Origin: VXNE01 sp965205735
GTDB lineage: Bacteria > Pseudomonadota > Gammaproteobacteria > Pseudomonadales > Azotimanducaceae
Direction: 5' to 3'
DNA length: 64,000 bases
Assembly: GCA_965205735.1 (NCBI GenBank)
Contig: OZ242179.1
Location: 2,976,001 to 3,040,000, forward strand
Of the stretch, positions 46,365 to 60,115 are shown in pieces; positions within the stretch are counted from its first letter, which is position 1, and every line of letters begins with the position of its first letter. A program made the position numbers and the translations under genes. The notes under the pieces are model-generated. The model was not told the DNA's origin, ran no database searches, and saw only the letters and a program-made list of their open reading frames with translations.

Positions 46365-49300
46365 ATGACCTATAGGTTCACCGAGAAAAAGCGCATCCGT
46401 AAAGATTTCGGCAAGTTGCCGGAGATCATGGAACTGCCCTACCTCCTGTCGACGCAATTGGAGTCGTACAGCAAGTTCTTGCAGCGCGACGTTCTCGCGC
46501 GCTACCGCCAGGATGTCGGTTTGCACGCGGCGTTCCGATCCGTGTTCCCCATTGTCAGCTATTCGGGCAATGCGGCTTTGGAGTACGTCGACTACCGGCT
46601 TGGAGAGCCCGTCTTCGATGTCAAGGAGAGCGTCCTGCGCGCTACTACCTTTGCGGCGCCGTTGCGCGTAAGGGTCCAATTGATCATCTACGACCGTGAA
46701 TCGTCGAACAAGGCCGTCAAGGACGTCAAAGAGCAGGAGGTCTACATGGGCGAAGTCCCGCTCATGACCGATAACGGCACATTCATCGTAAACGGCACCG
46801 AGCGGGTCGTCGTCTCACAACTGCATCGGTCGCCGGGAGTTTTCTTCGATCACGACCGCGGCAAGACGCACTCCTCCGGCAAACTCCTCTACAACGCCCG
46901 GGTCATTCCGTATCGCGGCTCCTGGCTGGACTTCGAGTTCGATCCGAAAGACATGGTTTTCGTGCGAATCGACCGCCGTAGAAAATTGCCGGCGACGGTT
47001 ATGCTGCGCGCGCTCGGATACTCATCCGAGGAAATCCTGACCAAGTTCTTCGAGAGGAACGTCTTTCACTTCAAGAAGGATGGCTACTCGGTCGACCTTG
47101 TGCCCGAACGGATGCGAGGCGAGGTTGCCAGCTTCGACATGAAGGATCGGGCCGGCAACGTCATCGTCGAATTGGGCCGGCGCATCACGGCACGCCATGT
47201 CCGCCTGCTGGAGAATTCCGGTCTGCGACGTCTTGATGTTCCAAGAGAGTATCTGCTCGGTCGCATCCTCGCGCGGGATGTGGTCGATCCGGAAACTGGC
47301 GAAATCATCGTCGCGTGCAACACGGCGATTGATGACGACATGATGGACAAATTCGAAGAAAGGAAAGTCAAGTCCGTCCACACGATCTATACGAATGATC
47401 TTGACTGTGGGCCGTATATCTCTGACACGCTGGGCAACGACCCTACGCAGACCCAGCTCGAGGCGTTGGTCGAGATCTATCGAATGATGCGTCCAGGCGA
47501 GCCGCCGACGAAGGAAGCGGCCGAAAATCTGTTCAGGAACCTCTTCTTTTTCGAAGAACGCTACGACCTGTCCGCGGTCGGGCGGATGAAGTTCAACCGC
47601 CGCCTTGGTCGGGACTCGATCACGGGTTCGGGGACGCTGTCCAACGAAGATATCGTCGAAGTGTTGCGCACGTTGATGGATATCCGAAACGGCAAGGGCT
47701 CCGTGGACGACATCGACCACCTCGGCAACCGGCGCGTGCGATCTGTCGGGGAGATGTCGGAAAACGCGTTCCGCATCGGTCTGATTCGCGTCGAGAGAGC
47801 GGTGAAGGAGCGACTTTCTCTCGCCGAGTCGGAAGGGCTGATGCCGCAGGACATGATCAACGCGAAACCTGTCGCGGCCTCTATCAAGGAGTTCTTCGGC
47901 TCCAGTCAGCTCTCGCAGTTCATGGATCAACAGAATCCGTTGTCCGAGGTGACGCACAAGCGGAAGGTCTCGGCGTTGGGGCCGGGAGGCCTGACGCGCG
48001 AGCGGGCTGGTTTCGAGGTGCGCGATGTCCACCCGACCCACTATGGCCGCGTCTGTCCCATCGAAACGCCGGAAGGGCCGAATATCGGCCTTATCAACAG
48101 TTTGGCAACATACGCGCGGACCAACGAATATGGCTTCCTTGAGACGCCCTACCGCAGGATTGTTGATGGCAAGGTCACCGACGAGATCGAATACCTGTCG
48201 GCCATCGACGAGGCCGAGTACGTTATCGCCCAAGCCAACACCCGGGTAGAAAACGGCGAACTCGTGGAAGACCTGGTCGATGTGCGGCACCAGAACGAGT
48301 TCACGAAGACCACGCCCGGCAACGTCGACTACATGGACGTGTCACCCAAGCAAGTCGTGTCGGTGGCGGCGGCGTTGATCCCGTTTCTCGAGCACGACGA
48401 TGCCAACCGGGCGTTGATGGGTTCGAACATGCAGCGCCAAGCGGTACCAACGATACGCACCGAAACGCCGCTTGTCGGCACCGGCATGGAGCGGCACGTG
48501 GCGCGGGACTCGGGCGTGTGCGTCATCGCGGAACGGGGCGGCACGGTGGATAGCGTGGATGCCGGGCGCATCATCATTCGGGTCGCGGATGAGGAAACCG
48601 TCGCCGGCGAAGCGGGCGTCGACATCTACAACCTCACCAAGTTCACCCGCTCGAACCAGAACACGTGCATCAACCAGCGGCCCCTGGTCAAGCAGGGAGA
48701 CCACATAGCGAAGGGCGACATCCTTGCCGATGGACCCTCCATCGACATGGGCGAATTGGCCCTGGGCCAGAACATGCGTATCGCGTTCATGCCCTGGAAC
48801 GGATACAACTTTGAGGACTCGATACTCATTTCCGAGCGGGTTGTGCAAGAGGATCGCTTCACCAGCGTTCATATCCAGGAGCTGTCGTGCATCGCCCGGG
48901 ATACGAAGCTTGGACCGGAGGAGATTACCGCCGACATCCCGAACGTCGGCGAATCGGCGCTCGGCAAGCTTGACGAGTCGGGCATCGTCTACATCGGGGC
49001 GGAAGTGGTCGCTGGCGACGTGCTGGTCGGCAAGGTGACGCCGAAAGGCGAAACGCAATTGACACCCGAAGAGAAGCTCTTGCGAGCCATATTCGGCGAG
49101 AAGGCGTCGGACGTAAAGGATACGTCGCTACGAGTGCCCACCGGAGTCAAGGGCACGATCATCGACGTTCGCGTCCTGACGCGCGACGGTGTCGAGAAGG
49201 ATAGGCGGGCGATGGATCTCGAACGGGAAGAACTCGCCCAGATCAGGAAGGACCTCGACGACGAATACCGTATTGTCGAGACGGCAACCTACGAGCGGCT

Positions 49301-50447
49301 GCAGAGCGCCTTGAGCGGCAACGCGGTGGCGAGCGCCCCGGGGAAATCGCGGGGCGACACCGTCGACGCGGCGTACCTGGCCACGCTGCCGAAAGACGAT
49401 TGGTTCCAGATTCGCATGGCGGTCGACGCCCTGAACGAGCAGCTCGACAAGGCGGAGCGTCAACTCAAGGCACGCAAGGCTGCGCTCGACGCCCGTTTCG
49501 AGGATAAGATGACAAAGCTGAAGTCGGGCGACGAAATGGCGCCCGGCGTACTGAAGATCGTGAAGGTGTACCTGGCCATCAAGCGGCACCTACAGCCCGG
49601 CGACAAAATGGCGGGCAGGCACGGCAACAAGGGCGTGATTTCCGCCATCATGCCAGTCGAGGACATGCCGTTCGACGAAAACGGAGAGCCGGTAGACATC
49701 GTCTTGAATCCGCTCGGCGTACCGAAGCGAATGAACGTTGGCCAAGTGCTCGAAACCCATCTCGGGTGGGCGGCCAAGGGTATCGGCGAGCGGATAGGGC
49801 GACTGCTCGAAGCGCGGGATGCCAACGGAGGTGCGCCAGCGCGAATTCGGGCGTATCTCGAAGAGGTATACAACGGTTTCGAGGGGCGCAAGGAAGATTT
49901 CGATCAACTCACCGACGAGGAAATCCTTGAACTCGCCGGGAACCTCACCAACGGGTTGCCTATCGCCACGCCGGTCTTCGATGGCGCGAAAGAGGACGTC
50001 ATCAAGAAGATGCTGGAACTTTCGGGTCTACCGACCAACGGTCAGACATCGCTATACGATGGCCGCACCGGCGACATGTTCGACTCGCCCGTGACGATCG
50101 GCTACATGTACATGATGAAGCTGAATCACCTGGTGGACGACAAGATGCACGCGCGCTCCACCGGATCCTACAGTCTTGTCACACAGCAGCCGCTGGGCGG
50201 CAAGGCGCAGTTTGGCGGTCAGCGGTTCGGCGAAATGGAAGTCTGGGCGCTGGAAGCCTACGGCGCAGCGTATACGCTGCAGGAGATGCTGACGGTGAAG
50301 TCCGACGACGTGGCTGGCCGGACCAAGATGTACAAGAATATTGTTGGCAACGATTTCAGTATGGAACCCGGCATGCCGGAGTCCTTCAACGTGCTGGTCA
50401 AGGAAATCAGGTCCTTGGGCATCTACGTCGAGTTGGAAAGCGAATAG
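46365..50447 (+). CDS. rpoB: DNA-directed RNA polymerase subunit beta
   Basis: 1360 residues (E. coli 1342). Conserved blocks include the rifampicin region (GSSQLSQFMDQQNPLSEVTH, HKRKVSALGPGG, PTHYGRVCPIETPEGPNIGL), the catalytic-site loop GYNFEDSILISERV, GRHGNKGVISAI and the C-terminal clamp sequence GGQRFGEMEVWALEAYGAA. The rifampicin-pocket residues Asp, His, Arg and Ser look wild type. Start ATG 46365 follows CGGGAGATCCG. rpoC follows by 13 bases. Confidence 0.99.
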   Translation: MTYRFTEKKRIRKDFGKLPEIMELPYLLSTQLESYSKFLQRDVLARYRQDVGLHAAFRSVFPIVSYSGNAALEYVDYRLGEPVFDVKESVLRATTFAAPLRVRVQLIIYDRESSNKAVKDVKEQEVYMGEVPLMTDNGTFIVNGTERVVVSQLHRSPGVFFDHDRGKTHSSGKLLYNARVIPYRGSWLDFEFDPKDMVFVRIDRRRKLPATVMLRALGYSSEEILTKFFERNVFHFKKDGYSVDLVPERMRGEVASFDMKDRAGNVIVELGRRITARHVRLLENSGLRRLDVPREYLLGRILARDVVDPETGEIIVACNTAIDDDMMDKFEERKVKSVHTIYTNDLDCGPYISDTLGNDPTQTQLEALVEIYRMMRPGEPPTKEAAENLFRNLFFFEERYDLSAVGRMKFNRRLGRDSITGSGTLSNEDIVEVLRTLMDIRNGKGSVDDIDHLGNRRVRSVGEMSENAFRIGLIRVERAVKERLSLAESEGLMPQDMINAKPVAASIKEFFGSSQLSQFMDQQNPLSEVTHKRKVSALGPGGLTRERAGFEVRDVHPTHYGRVCPIETPEGPNIGLINSLATYARTNEYGFLETPYRRIVDGKVTDEIEYLSAIDEAEYVIAQANTRVENGELVEDLVDVRHQNEFTKTTPGNVDYMDVSPKQVVSVAAALIPFLEHDDANRALMGSNMQRQAVPTIRTETPLVGTGMERHVARDSGVCVIAERGGTVDSVDAGRIIIRVADEETVAGEAGVDIYNLTKFTRSNQNTCINQRPLVKQGDHIAKGDILADGPSIDMGELALGQNMRIAFMPWNGYNFEDSILISERVVQEDRFTSVHIQELSCIARDTKLGPEEITADIPNVGESALGKLDESGIVYIGAEVVAGDVLVGKVTPKGETQLTPEEKLLRAIFGEKASDVKDTSLRVPTGVKGTIIDVRVLTRDGVEKDRRAMDLEREELAQIRKDLDDEYRIVETATYERLQSALSGNAVASAPGKSRGDTVDAAYLATLPKDDWFQIRMAVDALNEQLDKAERQLKARKAALDARFEDKMTKLKSGDEMAPGVLKIVKVYLAIKRHLQPGDKMAGRHGNKGVISAIMPVEDMPFDENGEPVDIVLNPLGVPKRMNVGQVLETHLGWAAKGIGERIGRLLEARDANGGAPARIRAYLEEVYNGFEGRKEDFDQLTDEEILELAGNLTNGLPIATPVFDGAKEDVIKKMLELSGLPTNGQTSLYDGRTGDMFDSPVTIGYMYMMKLNHLVDDKMHARSTGSYSLVTQQPLGGKAQFGGQRFGEMEVWALEAYGAAYTLQEMLTVKSDDVAGRTKMYKNIVGNDFSMEPGMPESFNVLVKEIRSLGIYVELESE

Positions 50448-50460
50448 TGGGAGGCATGCG

Positions 50461-54636
<4,176 letters not shown>

Positions 54637-54651
54637 TTGCAGGGGATCGGA

Positions 54652-55524
54652 TCAGCGCCACCGGCGCGGGTTGACGCCGAAGCCGCCGACCCGCGCCGAT
54701 ATGCGTTCGAACTTCTCCCTGTTGGCACCGCGCCAGCGTAGATCGTCGAGGGATTCGGCCAGCGGCACATCCGTGATCAGGACCGCCAGTTTGCGATATA
54801 GCGCGGCTTCCTTGCGCATCGCCGTGAGTGTTGCTGCAAGCTTTGCCGCTCCTCGTATCTTCATGGGCCAGGTTTGGGGATCGCCGGGGATCGCGTCCAC
54901 CGTGCGGTAGTGTTGCAGCAGAGCGGACGCGGTCTTTCGTCCGAAACCGGGAATACCGGGAATGCCGTCCGCGGTATCGCCGACGAGCGCCAACCAATCG
55001 GGAATGCTCTCGGGGTCAACGCCATTGCGCGCGCGCACGCCCTGGCCGTCGATAACGCGCCGCCGCACCGTATCGAACTGCACCACGCCGTGCCCGTCGT
55101 CGACGCATTGACCGAGGTCCTTGTCGGGAGACAGGATGCGCACCTGGTCGACCTCGTCGCGCCAGCGCGCGGCGCCGGTCGCCAGCGCATCGTCCGCCTC
55201 GAATTCGTCCATCGCCCAGACGACGACGCCGAGCGCATCCACCGCATCTTCTACCAAGTCGAACTGCGCGAGCACTGCGGGGTCCAGTCCCTCTCCAGAC
55301 TTGTACCCGGAGTAGAGGCGATTGCGGAACGAGTCGACCGGGTTATCGAATGCAACCGCCAGGTGGGTCACATCGTCGTAGGGGTCCTCGACCAGCCGGA
55401 TCAATGTGGAGACGACTCCGACGGTCCCCTTCACATCCCGGCCGGAGGGCGATAGACGGGGCGGCCGCCTGGAGTAGTGCGCGCGGAACAGCTCGAACGT
55501 GCCGTCGATCAAGTGCAGCCGCAT
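54652..55524 (-). CDS. Stand-alone 5'-3' exonuclease (flap endonuclease family)
   Basis: 290 residues similar to the 5'-nuclease domain of DNA polymerase I. Metal-binding acids are in HLIDGTFELFRAHYS, VAFDNP, EFEADDALATGA and ILSPDKDLGQC. The H3TH region is GDTADGIPGIPGFGRKTASALL. It could process Okazaki fragments or repair flaps. E. coli Xni/ExoIX is a shorter relative that lacks some of these acids; here the full acidic set looks present. It converges on rpoC. Confidence 0.85.
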   Translation of the reverse strand: MRLHLIDGTFELFRAHYSRRPPRLSPSGRDVKGTVGVVSTLIRLVEDPYDDVTHLAVAFDNPVDSFRNRLYSGYKSGEGLDPAVLAQFDLVEDAVDALGVVVWAMDEFEADDALATGAARWRDEVDQVRILSPDKDLGQCVDDGHGVVQFDTVRRRVIDGQGVRARNGVDPESIPDWLALVGDTADGIPGIPGFGRKTASALLQHYRTVDAIPGDPQTWPMKIRGAAKLAATLTAMRKEAALYRKLAVLITDVPLAESLDDLRWRGANREKFERISARVGGFGVNPRRWR

Positions 55525-55571
55525 CGGCGTTACGCTCTACGACGCGTTGCTGTCGAGGCGAGTCTGGAGAA

Positions 55572-56447
55572 TCACTGTCCCCACTCGAAATACGCGTTCG
55601 ACACGACGGTCGTTTCGCCCGCGCGCGCCTCGAACAATGCGCGTCCGTCGCCGTCGTTCCAGGCCCGTACCTGCAACGTGTCACCGAGGAAGACGGGGGC
55701 CGAGAAGCGAACCTTGATCTTTCGAAAGCGCGCCGAGTCGCCTTCACAGAGCGCATCGAGCAAGAGGTGAGCACAATGGCCGAAGGTGCACAGTCCGTGG
55801 AGGATGGGCTCGTCAAATCCGCCGAAACGCGCCGCTCCCGGATCTATGTGCAGTGGGTTGTAGTCGCCGGACAATCGGTAGATGTGGGCTTGATTGTCGG
55901 CAATGTGCGCTTCCCGGACGATGTCGGGTTCGCGTTCGGGCAACGTGATCCTCTCGGAAAAGGTGTGGCCGGCGCCCTCGAAAGGTTCGATATCACCCAG
56001 TTTTTCCACGCCGCGGCGGAACGAGCCGTTCACCATGCGCAGGTACAGGTTGCCCTCGGCGTCGCATACCTCGCTTTCGCATTCGACGAAACCATTGCCC
56101 TTGCCACGGGGGTGGGCGCCAATGAGTCGGGATCGCACGCTGACTCCGCCAGCGAGTGGCAAAGGGCGAAACATTTCAAGGTAACGTTCCGCGTCGATGT
56201 TGAGCGGTCCGGGCGAGTTCGGTATCAGTTCGGGATCGATGGGAGCCCCAGCGCCGCCCCAGCGAATCGCAAACGTCGGAAAGACACTGAATTCCGGGTG
56301 CCGCTCGTATACGAAACGCAGATCGCGCGTGCCGATCCCCGTCGCGTAAAGCAGCACATCCCGCTGATCGTAGGCGATCTTGACGCGATCTCCCCATGGA
56401 CCTGCCTCGTCATTGGGCAGAGCGGCCCTGGCGTCGTAGGTAGCCAT
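55572..56447 (-). CDS. MaoC-like (R)-specific enoyl-CoA hydratase, double hot-dog
   Basis: About 291 residues. The C-terminal half has the hydratase 2 motif YRLSGDYNPLHIDPGAARFG then FDEPILHGLCTFG, with the catalytic Asp and His. The N-terminal half is a second, inactive hot-dog fold, as in peroxisomal multifunctional-enzyme-type hydratases. It would hydrate trans-2-enoyl-CoA to (R)-3-hydroxyacyl-CoA. Start ATG 56447 follows the thiolase stop by 14 bases on the same strand. The substrate is unknown: bile-acid/sterol side chains or branched acyl chains are possible. Confidence 0.85.
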   Translation of the reverse strand: MATYDARAALPNDEAGPWGDRVKIAYDQRDVLLYATGIGTRDLRFVYERHPEFSVFPTFAIRWGGAGAPIDPELIPNSPGPLNIDAERYLEMFRPLPLAGGVSVRSRLIGAHPRGKGNGFVECESEVCDAEGNLYLRMVNGSFRRGVEKLGDIEPFEGAGHTFSERITLPEREPDIVREAHIADNQAHIYRLSGDYNPLHIDPGAARFGGFDEPILHGLCTFGHCAHLLLDALCEGDSARFRKIKVRFSAPVFLGDTLQVRAWNDGDGRALFEARAGETTVVSNAYFEWGQ

Positions 56448-56461
56448 GGCGATCTCGATTC

Positions 56462-57670
56462 CTAGTCTGCGGTGAGCACTAGCGTCCCGGTGGTTGACAA
56501 CGTGCCGCCGGTGCCGTTTACGACGCAGGTTCGCGCGCTCGTCTGCTTGCCCTCGATGCCGTTGACGCCGTCCTCGGCGGTACCGGACAGTTGCCGATAC
56601 GCTTCGACGAGAAGCTGCATGCCGTACATGCCGGAGTGGTTGAACGATAGGCCGCCGCCATTGGTATTGATTGGCAGGCGGCCGCCGGGTGCGGCGTGGC
56701 CTTCCTTCCACAGCGTGTAGCCCTTGCCCCGGGGGGCCAGGCCGAGCATCTCAGCGGTAATGGCCGCCGTGATGGTGAAAGAGTCATAGATCATCGCCAT
56801 TTCCATATCGCCGGGTCCGAGGCCCGCCATTTCGTAGGCGGTGGCGGATGAGCGCGATGCGGAGGTGGCGGTGAAGTCCGCCATTTCCAGCATGTTGGCA
56901 TGACCCATGGACTCTCCCGCCCCCGAGATCCACACGGGGTTGGTGCGCAGACTGCGGGCTATTTCGGGTCGCGCAACGATGACGGCGCCGCCGTGATCTG
57001 TCACAAGGCAACAGTGGAGCAGCGTCAGCGGCCAGGCGATCAACCGCGCATTCACGACGTCGGCTACGGTGATCGGTCCGCCGTACGGATTGGTGTCTTT
57101 CGAAAACATCAGGGCGCGCGGGTTCAACGTGGCCCATTGACGGGTCACCACCGAGACGTGCGCGAAATCTTCCGGCGTCGTGCCGAAACGGTGCATGTGC
57201 CGGACCATGGCATGCGCGTAGTTCGATGGTGCGCCGAAGACACCGTAGGACATGGTCATCTCCGTGGCCGGATCGATTTCCCCGGCTGCGGCGCGCCCGC
57301 CGCCACCACCGGCCCCGCGATAGGACCAGCCCGCTTGCCCGTGGCTGATCAGGGCGACATCGATGATGCCCGCGTGAATCGCCGCAAGCGCGTGATGCAC
57401 GTGTATCTGGAAGGAACAGCCACCAACGGATGTCGTATCAATGTAGCGCGGCTTCAGTCCCAGATGCTCCGCCAGTTGCGACGACCATCCAGCGGAGAAC
57501 ACTCCCTGGATGTCCGAGATGGGAATTCCCGTTTGATTCGAGACGTTCTTTATGGCCTCGATACGGTGTTGTAGCGACGTGACCTTGGGTCCGCGCTCTT
57601 CGGGATAGCCGATTTCATTTGATTCCGCCGCGCCGACGATGGCCGCGGCGTTCTTGATGTTTGCTGCCAT
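56462..57670 (-). CDS. Thiolase family protein (SCP2-thiolase-like)
   Basis: 402 residues. The nucleophile is probably Cys85 in TTSVGGCSFQIHVHHALAAI. The C-terminal half has NGGGLSFNHSGMYGMQLLVEA with the His of the NxxGG..xxxHP-type motif, and a CVVNGTGG motif with the second Cys. It pairs with the following Zn-ribbon/OB-fold gene, as SCP2-type thiolases usually do with DUF35 proteins. It probably cleaves or forms 3-ketoacyl-CoA. Start ATG 57670 follows GGAGAGTTGAGC; a TTG 6 bases upstream overlaps the preceding stop. Confidence 0.88.
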   Translation of the reverse strand: MAANIKNAAAIVGAAESNEIGYPEERGPKVTSLQHRIEAIKNVSNQTGIPISDIQGVFSAGWSSQLAEHLGLKPRYIDTTSVGGCSFQIHVHHALAAIHAGIIDVALISHGQAGWSYRGAGGGGGRAAAGEIDPATEMTMSYGVFGAPSNYAHAMVRHMHRFGTTPEDFAHVSVVTRQWATLNPRALMFSKDTNPYGGPITVADVVNARLIAWPLTLLHCCLVTDHGGAVIVARPEIARSLRTNPVWISGAGESMGHANMLEMADFTATSASRSSATAYEMAGLGPGDMEMAMIYDSFTITAAITAEMLGLAPRGKGYTLWKEGHAAPGGRLPINTNGGGLSFNHSGMYGMQLLVEAYRQLSGTAEDGVNGIEGKQTSARTCVVNGTGGTLSTTGTLVLTAD

Positions 57671-57672
57671 GC

Positions 57673-58125
57673 TCAACTCTCCGCCATGCGCCAGAAGGGA
57701 ATGTGCGTATCTTCGTTGGCGGCTTCGAACTCGACTGTCACCTTGGCGCCGATCTTGATCGACTCGGGTTTGTTCGGATCGACGCCGCGCAGAACGGTCA
57801 ACATGCGGTCGCCCTCGGCGAGGTCGATGTATGCGGTGACGTAGGGCACTTCTTTTGCCCAGCCGCCGAAGGCGCGGTGCTGCACGGCGAAGGTGTGGAT
57901 GCGTCCCTCGCCGCTCGCTTCAATCCATTCGATATCGGTGGCGTGGCAGAACGGGCATATGAGCCTCGGATACCAGTGAACGCGGTTGCAGCTCGTGCAC
58001 CGCGGGAGCATCAGCTTGCCTTCTTTCGCGCCGTCCCAGAACGGCTGCGTATGTTGTCCGTGCGGGGGTATGGGTTTGTCGTAGGCCAATCTATTCGGTC
58101 CGGTTCCGTTGAGAAACCTAAACAT
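57673..58125 (-). CDS. Zn-ribbon/OB-fold (DUF35) thiolase partner
   Basis: 150 residues. A four-Cys rubredoxin-like zinc ribbon (CTSCNRVHWYPRLICPFC) is followed by an OB-fold domain (GEGRIHTFAVQHRAF ... PYVTAYIDLAEGDRML). Such proteins bind CoA substrates and form complexes with thiolases or MaoC hydratases, as in sterol degradation enzymes. Its stop lies just ahead of the thiolase start, so the pair is one transcription unit. Confidence 0.88.
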   Translation of the reverse strand: MFRFLNGTGPNRLAYDKPIPPHGQHTQPFWDGAKEGKLMLPRCTSCNRVHWYPRLICPFCHATDIEWIEASGEGRIHTFAVQHRAFGGWAKEVPYVTAYIDLAEGDRMLTVLRGVDPNKPESIKIGAKVTVEFEAANEDTHIPFWRMAES

Positions 58126-58161
58126 AGCATGTCGAAACGCGTGGCTGCGCGGCTCATGTCG

Positions 58162-60111
58162 TCAGTCTTCCAGCGACAGCAGCTCCGTTCCCTCGTCCAC
58201 CCGATCTCCGGGCGCCACGTTGATGGTCAAGACCTTGCCGTCGCCGGGGGCGACGATGTTGTGCTCCATCTTCATCGCCTCCAGCACCATCAGCGTCTGA
58301 CCCGCTTTCACGCGATCACCGGCGGCAACCGCGACGGCCGTGATTGCGCCGGGCATGGGTGCGGCAACATTGCCGCGCGGGTTGGCGACGCTACGGAAGT
58401 CGCCGACGGCGACGTCTTGTAGCTGAATGCGCTCGGTGTTGCCGTCCATGAGGACAAACACGTTATCGTCGATGAGATAGACGGAAGCCCTTGCCAGTTC
58501 GCCGTCGATACGCGCCTCGATTTGATTGTCGCGCACGACGACCTCGTGCACGTCGTACGCCCCGTCGGGACCTTCCATCAGATAGGAACTGCCAGCGTCG
58601 ACATTTCTCGTGGCGCGGACTTCGAGTTTCGCGCGGTTCCGGCGCAGGCGCAGCCGCTGGGCATGCGGCAAATTGAGTTGAAATCCGTCGGTGTTTTCCC
58701 AGGATCCTGCCGTCGCAGGAACAGTTACCAGGGAAGCGACGGCCAGCAGGAGCGGCGTGGGATCGTCCGGAGACGCCAGCGATGCCGCCGCGTCGGTGGT
58801 GAGTCCTGTGGTGTAGGTGCCGCGGGCGAATTCCGTATGCGCGAGAATATTCGCCAGATAACCCACGTTGTGCTCGACGCCGACGATCTCCGTTCGCCGC
58901 AACGCTTGTCGCAGGGAGGCGATGGCGGTGGGACGATCCGGCGCATGGGCGATGATCTTCGCCATCATCGGGTCATAGTGAACGGGGACGTCTGAACCGG
59001 TCTCGACGCCGGCGTCTACGCGCACGCCTTCGGGCCAGGCAACATGGTGCAGCTTGCCGCTGGACGGCAGGAAGTTTCGTTTCGGGTTCTCGGCATAGAT
59101 GCGAACTTCGATCGCGTGGCCGTCGATCTGCAAGTCGTCCTGGACGAAGGGCAGGGGCTCTCCCGCCGCGATGCGCAGTTGCAGTTCTACCAGGTCCAGG
59201 CCAAGAATCGCTTCCGTCACGGGATGCTCGACCTGTAGTCGCGTGTTCATCTCCATGAAGTAAAAATCTTCATCCTCCATGATGAACTCGACGGTGCCCG
59301 CGCCGACGTAGTCGATAGCGCGCGCGGCTCGCACCGCCGCTTCGCCCATGGTGGTCCTCAAGCGCTGGCTCACCGTGGGCGCGGGCGCCTCTTCCACGAC
59401 TTTCTGGTGCCGTCGCTGGGTAGAGCAGTCCCGCTCGAACAGGTACACCATGTTGCCGTGGGTATCACCAAGAACCTGTACCTCTATGTGTTTCGGCGCT
59501 GTTATCAAGCGTTCGAGCAAGACCCGGTCGTCTCCGAAAGCGGAGTTCGCTTCGCGCCGGGCACCGTCGAGCGCCGCGCCGAAGCTCGCAGCAGTGTCAA
59601 CGCGCCGCATACCGCGTCCGCCACCACCGGCGGAAGCCTTGATCAATAACGGGAAGCCAAGCTCTTGCGCCTTGGCAGAGAGGATATCGGGCTCCTGGCT
59701 ATCTCCCAGGTAGCCGGGAACAACAGGTGTCCCCGCGTCCCTCACCAGGTGTTTGGCTTCGATCTTCGAACCCATGGCGCGGATCGCGGAGGGCGAGGGG
59801 CCAACGAAAACGCATCCCGCCGCCGCGCAGGCGTCGGCAAATTCTGCGTTCTCCGACAGGAAGCCGTAACCGGGATGCACGGCATCCGCCCCGGTCGTGA
59901 CGACAGCCCCCATTAGCGCGTCGATGTCCAAGTAACTTGCCGCCGCCACCGGCGGACCAATCCGCACCGCCCGGTCAGCCTGCCGAACGTGTAACGCATC
60001 GGCATCCGCATCGGAATAGACGGCGACGGTCTCGACGCCGAGTCGGCGGGCGGTGCGCATGACGCGGCAGGCGATCTCGCCCCGATTGGCGACAAGCAAG
60101 GTTCTGATCAC
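58162..60111 (-). CDS. Acyl-CoA carboxylase alpha subunit (biotin carboxylase + biotin carrier), methylcrotonyl-CoA type
   Basis: 649 residues. The biotin carboxylase domain has LLVANRGEIACRVMRTARRL, HPGYGFLSENAEFADAC, the glycine-rich ATP loop SAGGGGRGMR and MNTRLQVEHPVTE. The C-terminal carrier has VLEAMKMEHN with biotin Lys614. The size and the beta partner next door fit 3-methylcrotonyl-CoA carboxylase. Start GTG 60111 is chosen because homology begins there; it lies 4 bases after the beta-subunit stop. BirA (35999-36913) would biotinylate it. Confidence 0.88.
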   Translation of the reverse strand: MIRTLLVANRGEIACRVMRTARRLGVETVAVYSDADADALHVRQADRAVRIGPPVAAASYLDIDALMGAVVTTGADAVHPGYGFLSENAEFADACAAAGCVFVGPSPSAIRAMGSKIEAKHLVRDAGTPVVPGYLGDSQEPDILSAKAQELGFPLLIKASAGGGGRGMRRVDTAASFGAALDGARREANSAFGDDRVLLERLITAPKHIEVQVLGDTHGNMVYLFERDCSTQRRHQKVVEEAPAPTVSQRLRTTMGEAAVRAARAIDYVGAGTVEFIMEDEDFYFMEMNTRLQVEHPVTEAILGLDLVELQLRIAAGEPLPFVQDDLQIDGHAIEVRIYAENPKRNFLPSSGKLHHVAWPEGVRVDAGVETGSDVPVHYDPMMAKIIAHAPDRPTAIASLRQALRRTEIVGVEHNVGYLANILAHTEFARGTYTTGLTTDAAASLASPDDPTPLLLAVASLVTVPATAGSWENTDGFQLNLPHAQRLRLRRNRAKLEVRATRNVDAGSSYLMEGPDGAYDVHEVVVRDNQIEARIDGELARASVYLIDDNVFVLMDGNTERIQLQDVAVGDFRSVANPRGNVAAPMPGAITAVAVAAGDRVKAGQTLMVLEAMKMEHNIVAPGDGKVLTINVAPGDRVDEGTELLSLED

Positions 60112-60115
60112 GTCG

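Noticed and set aside
47022..48290. 422-codon open frame antisense to rpoB, and a similar 370-codon one in rpoC (52204-53316)
   Set aside because: Shadows of conserved polymerase genes with no independent start signals or family motifs.
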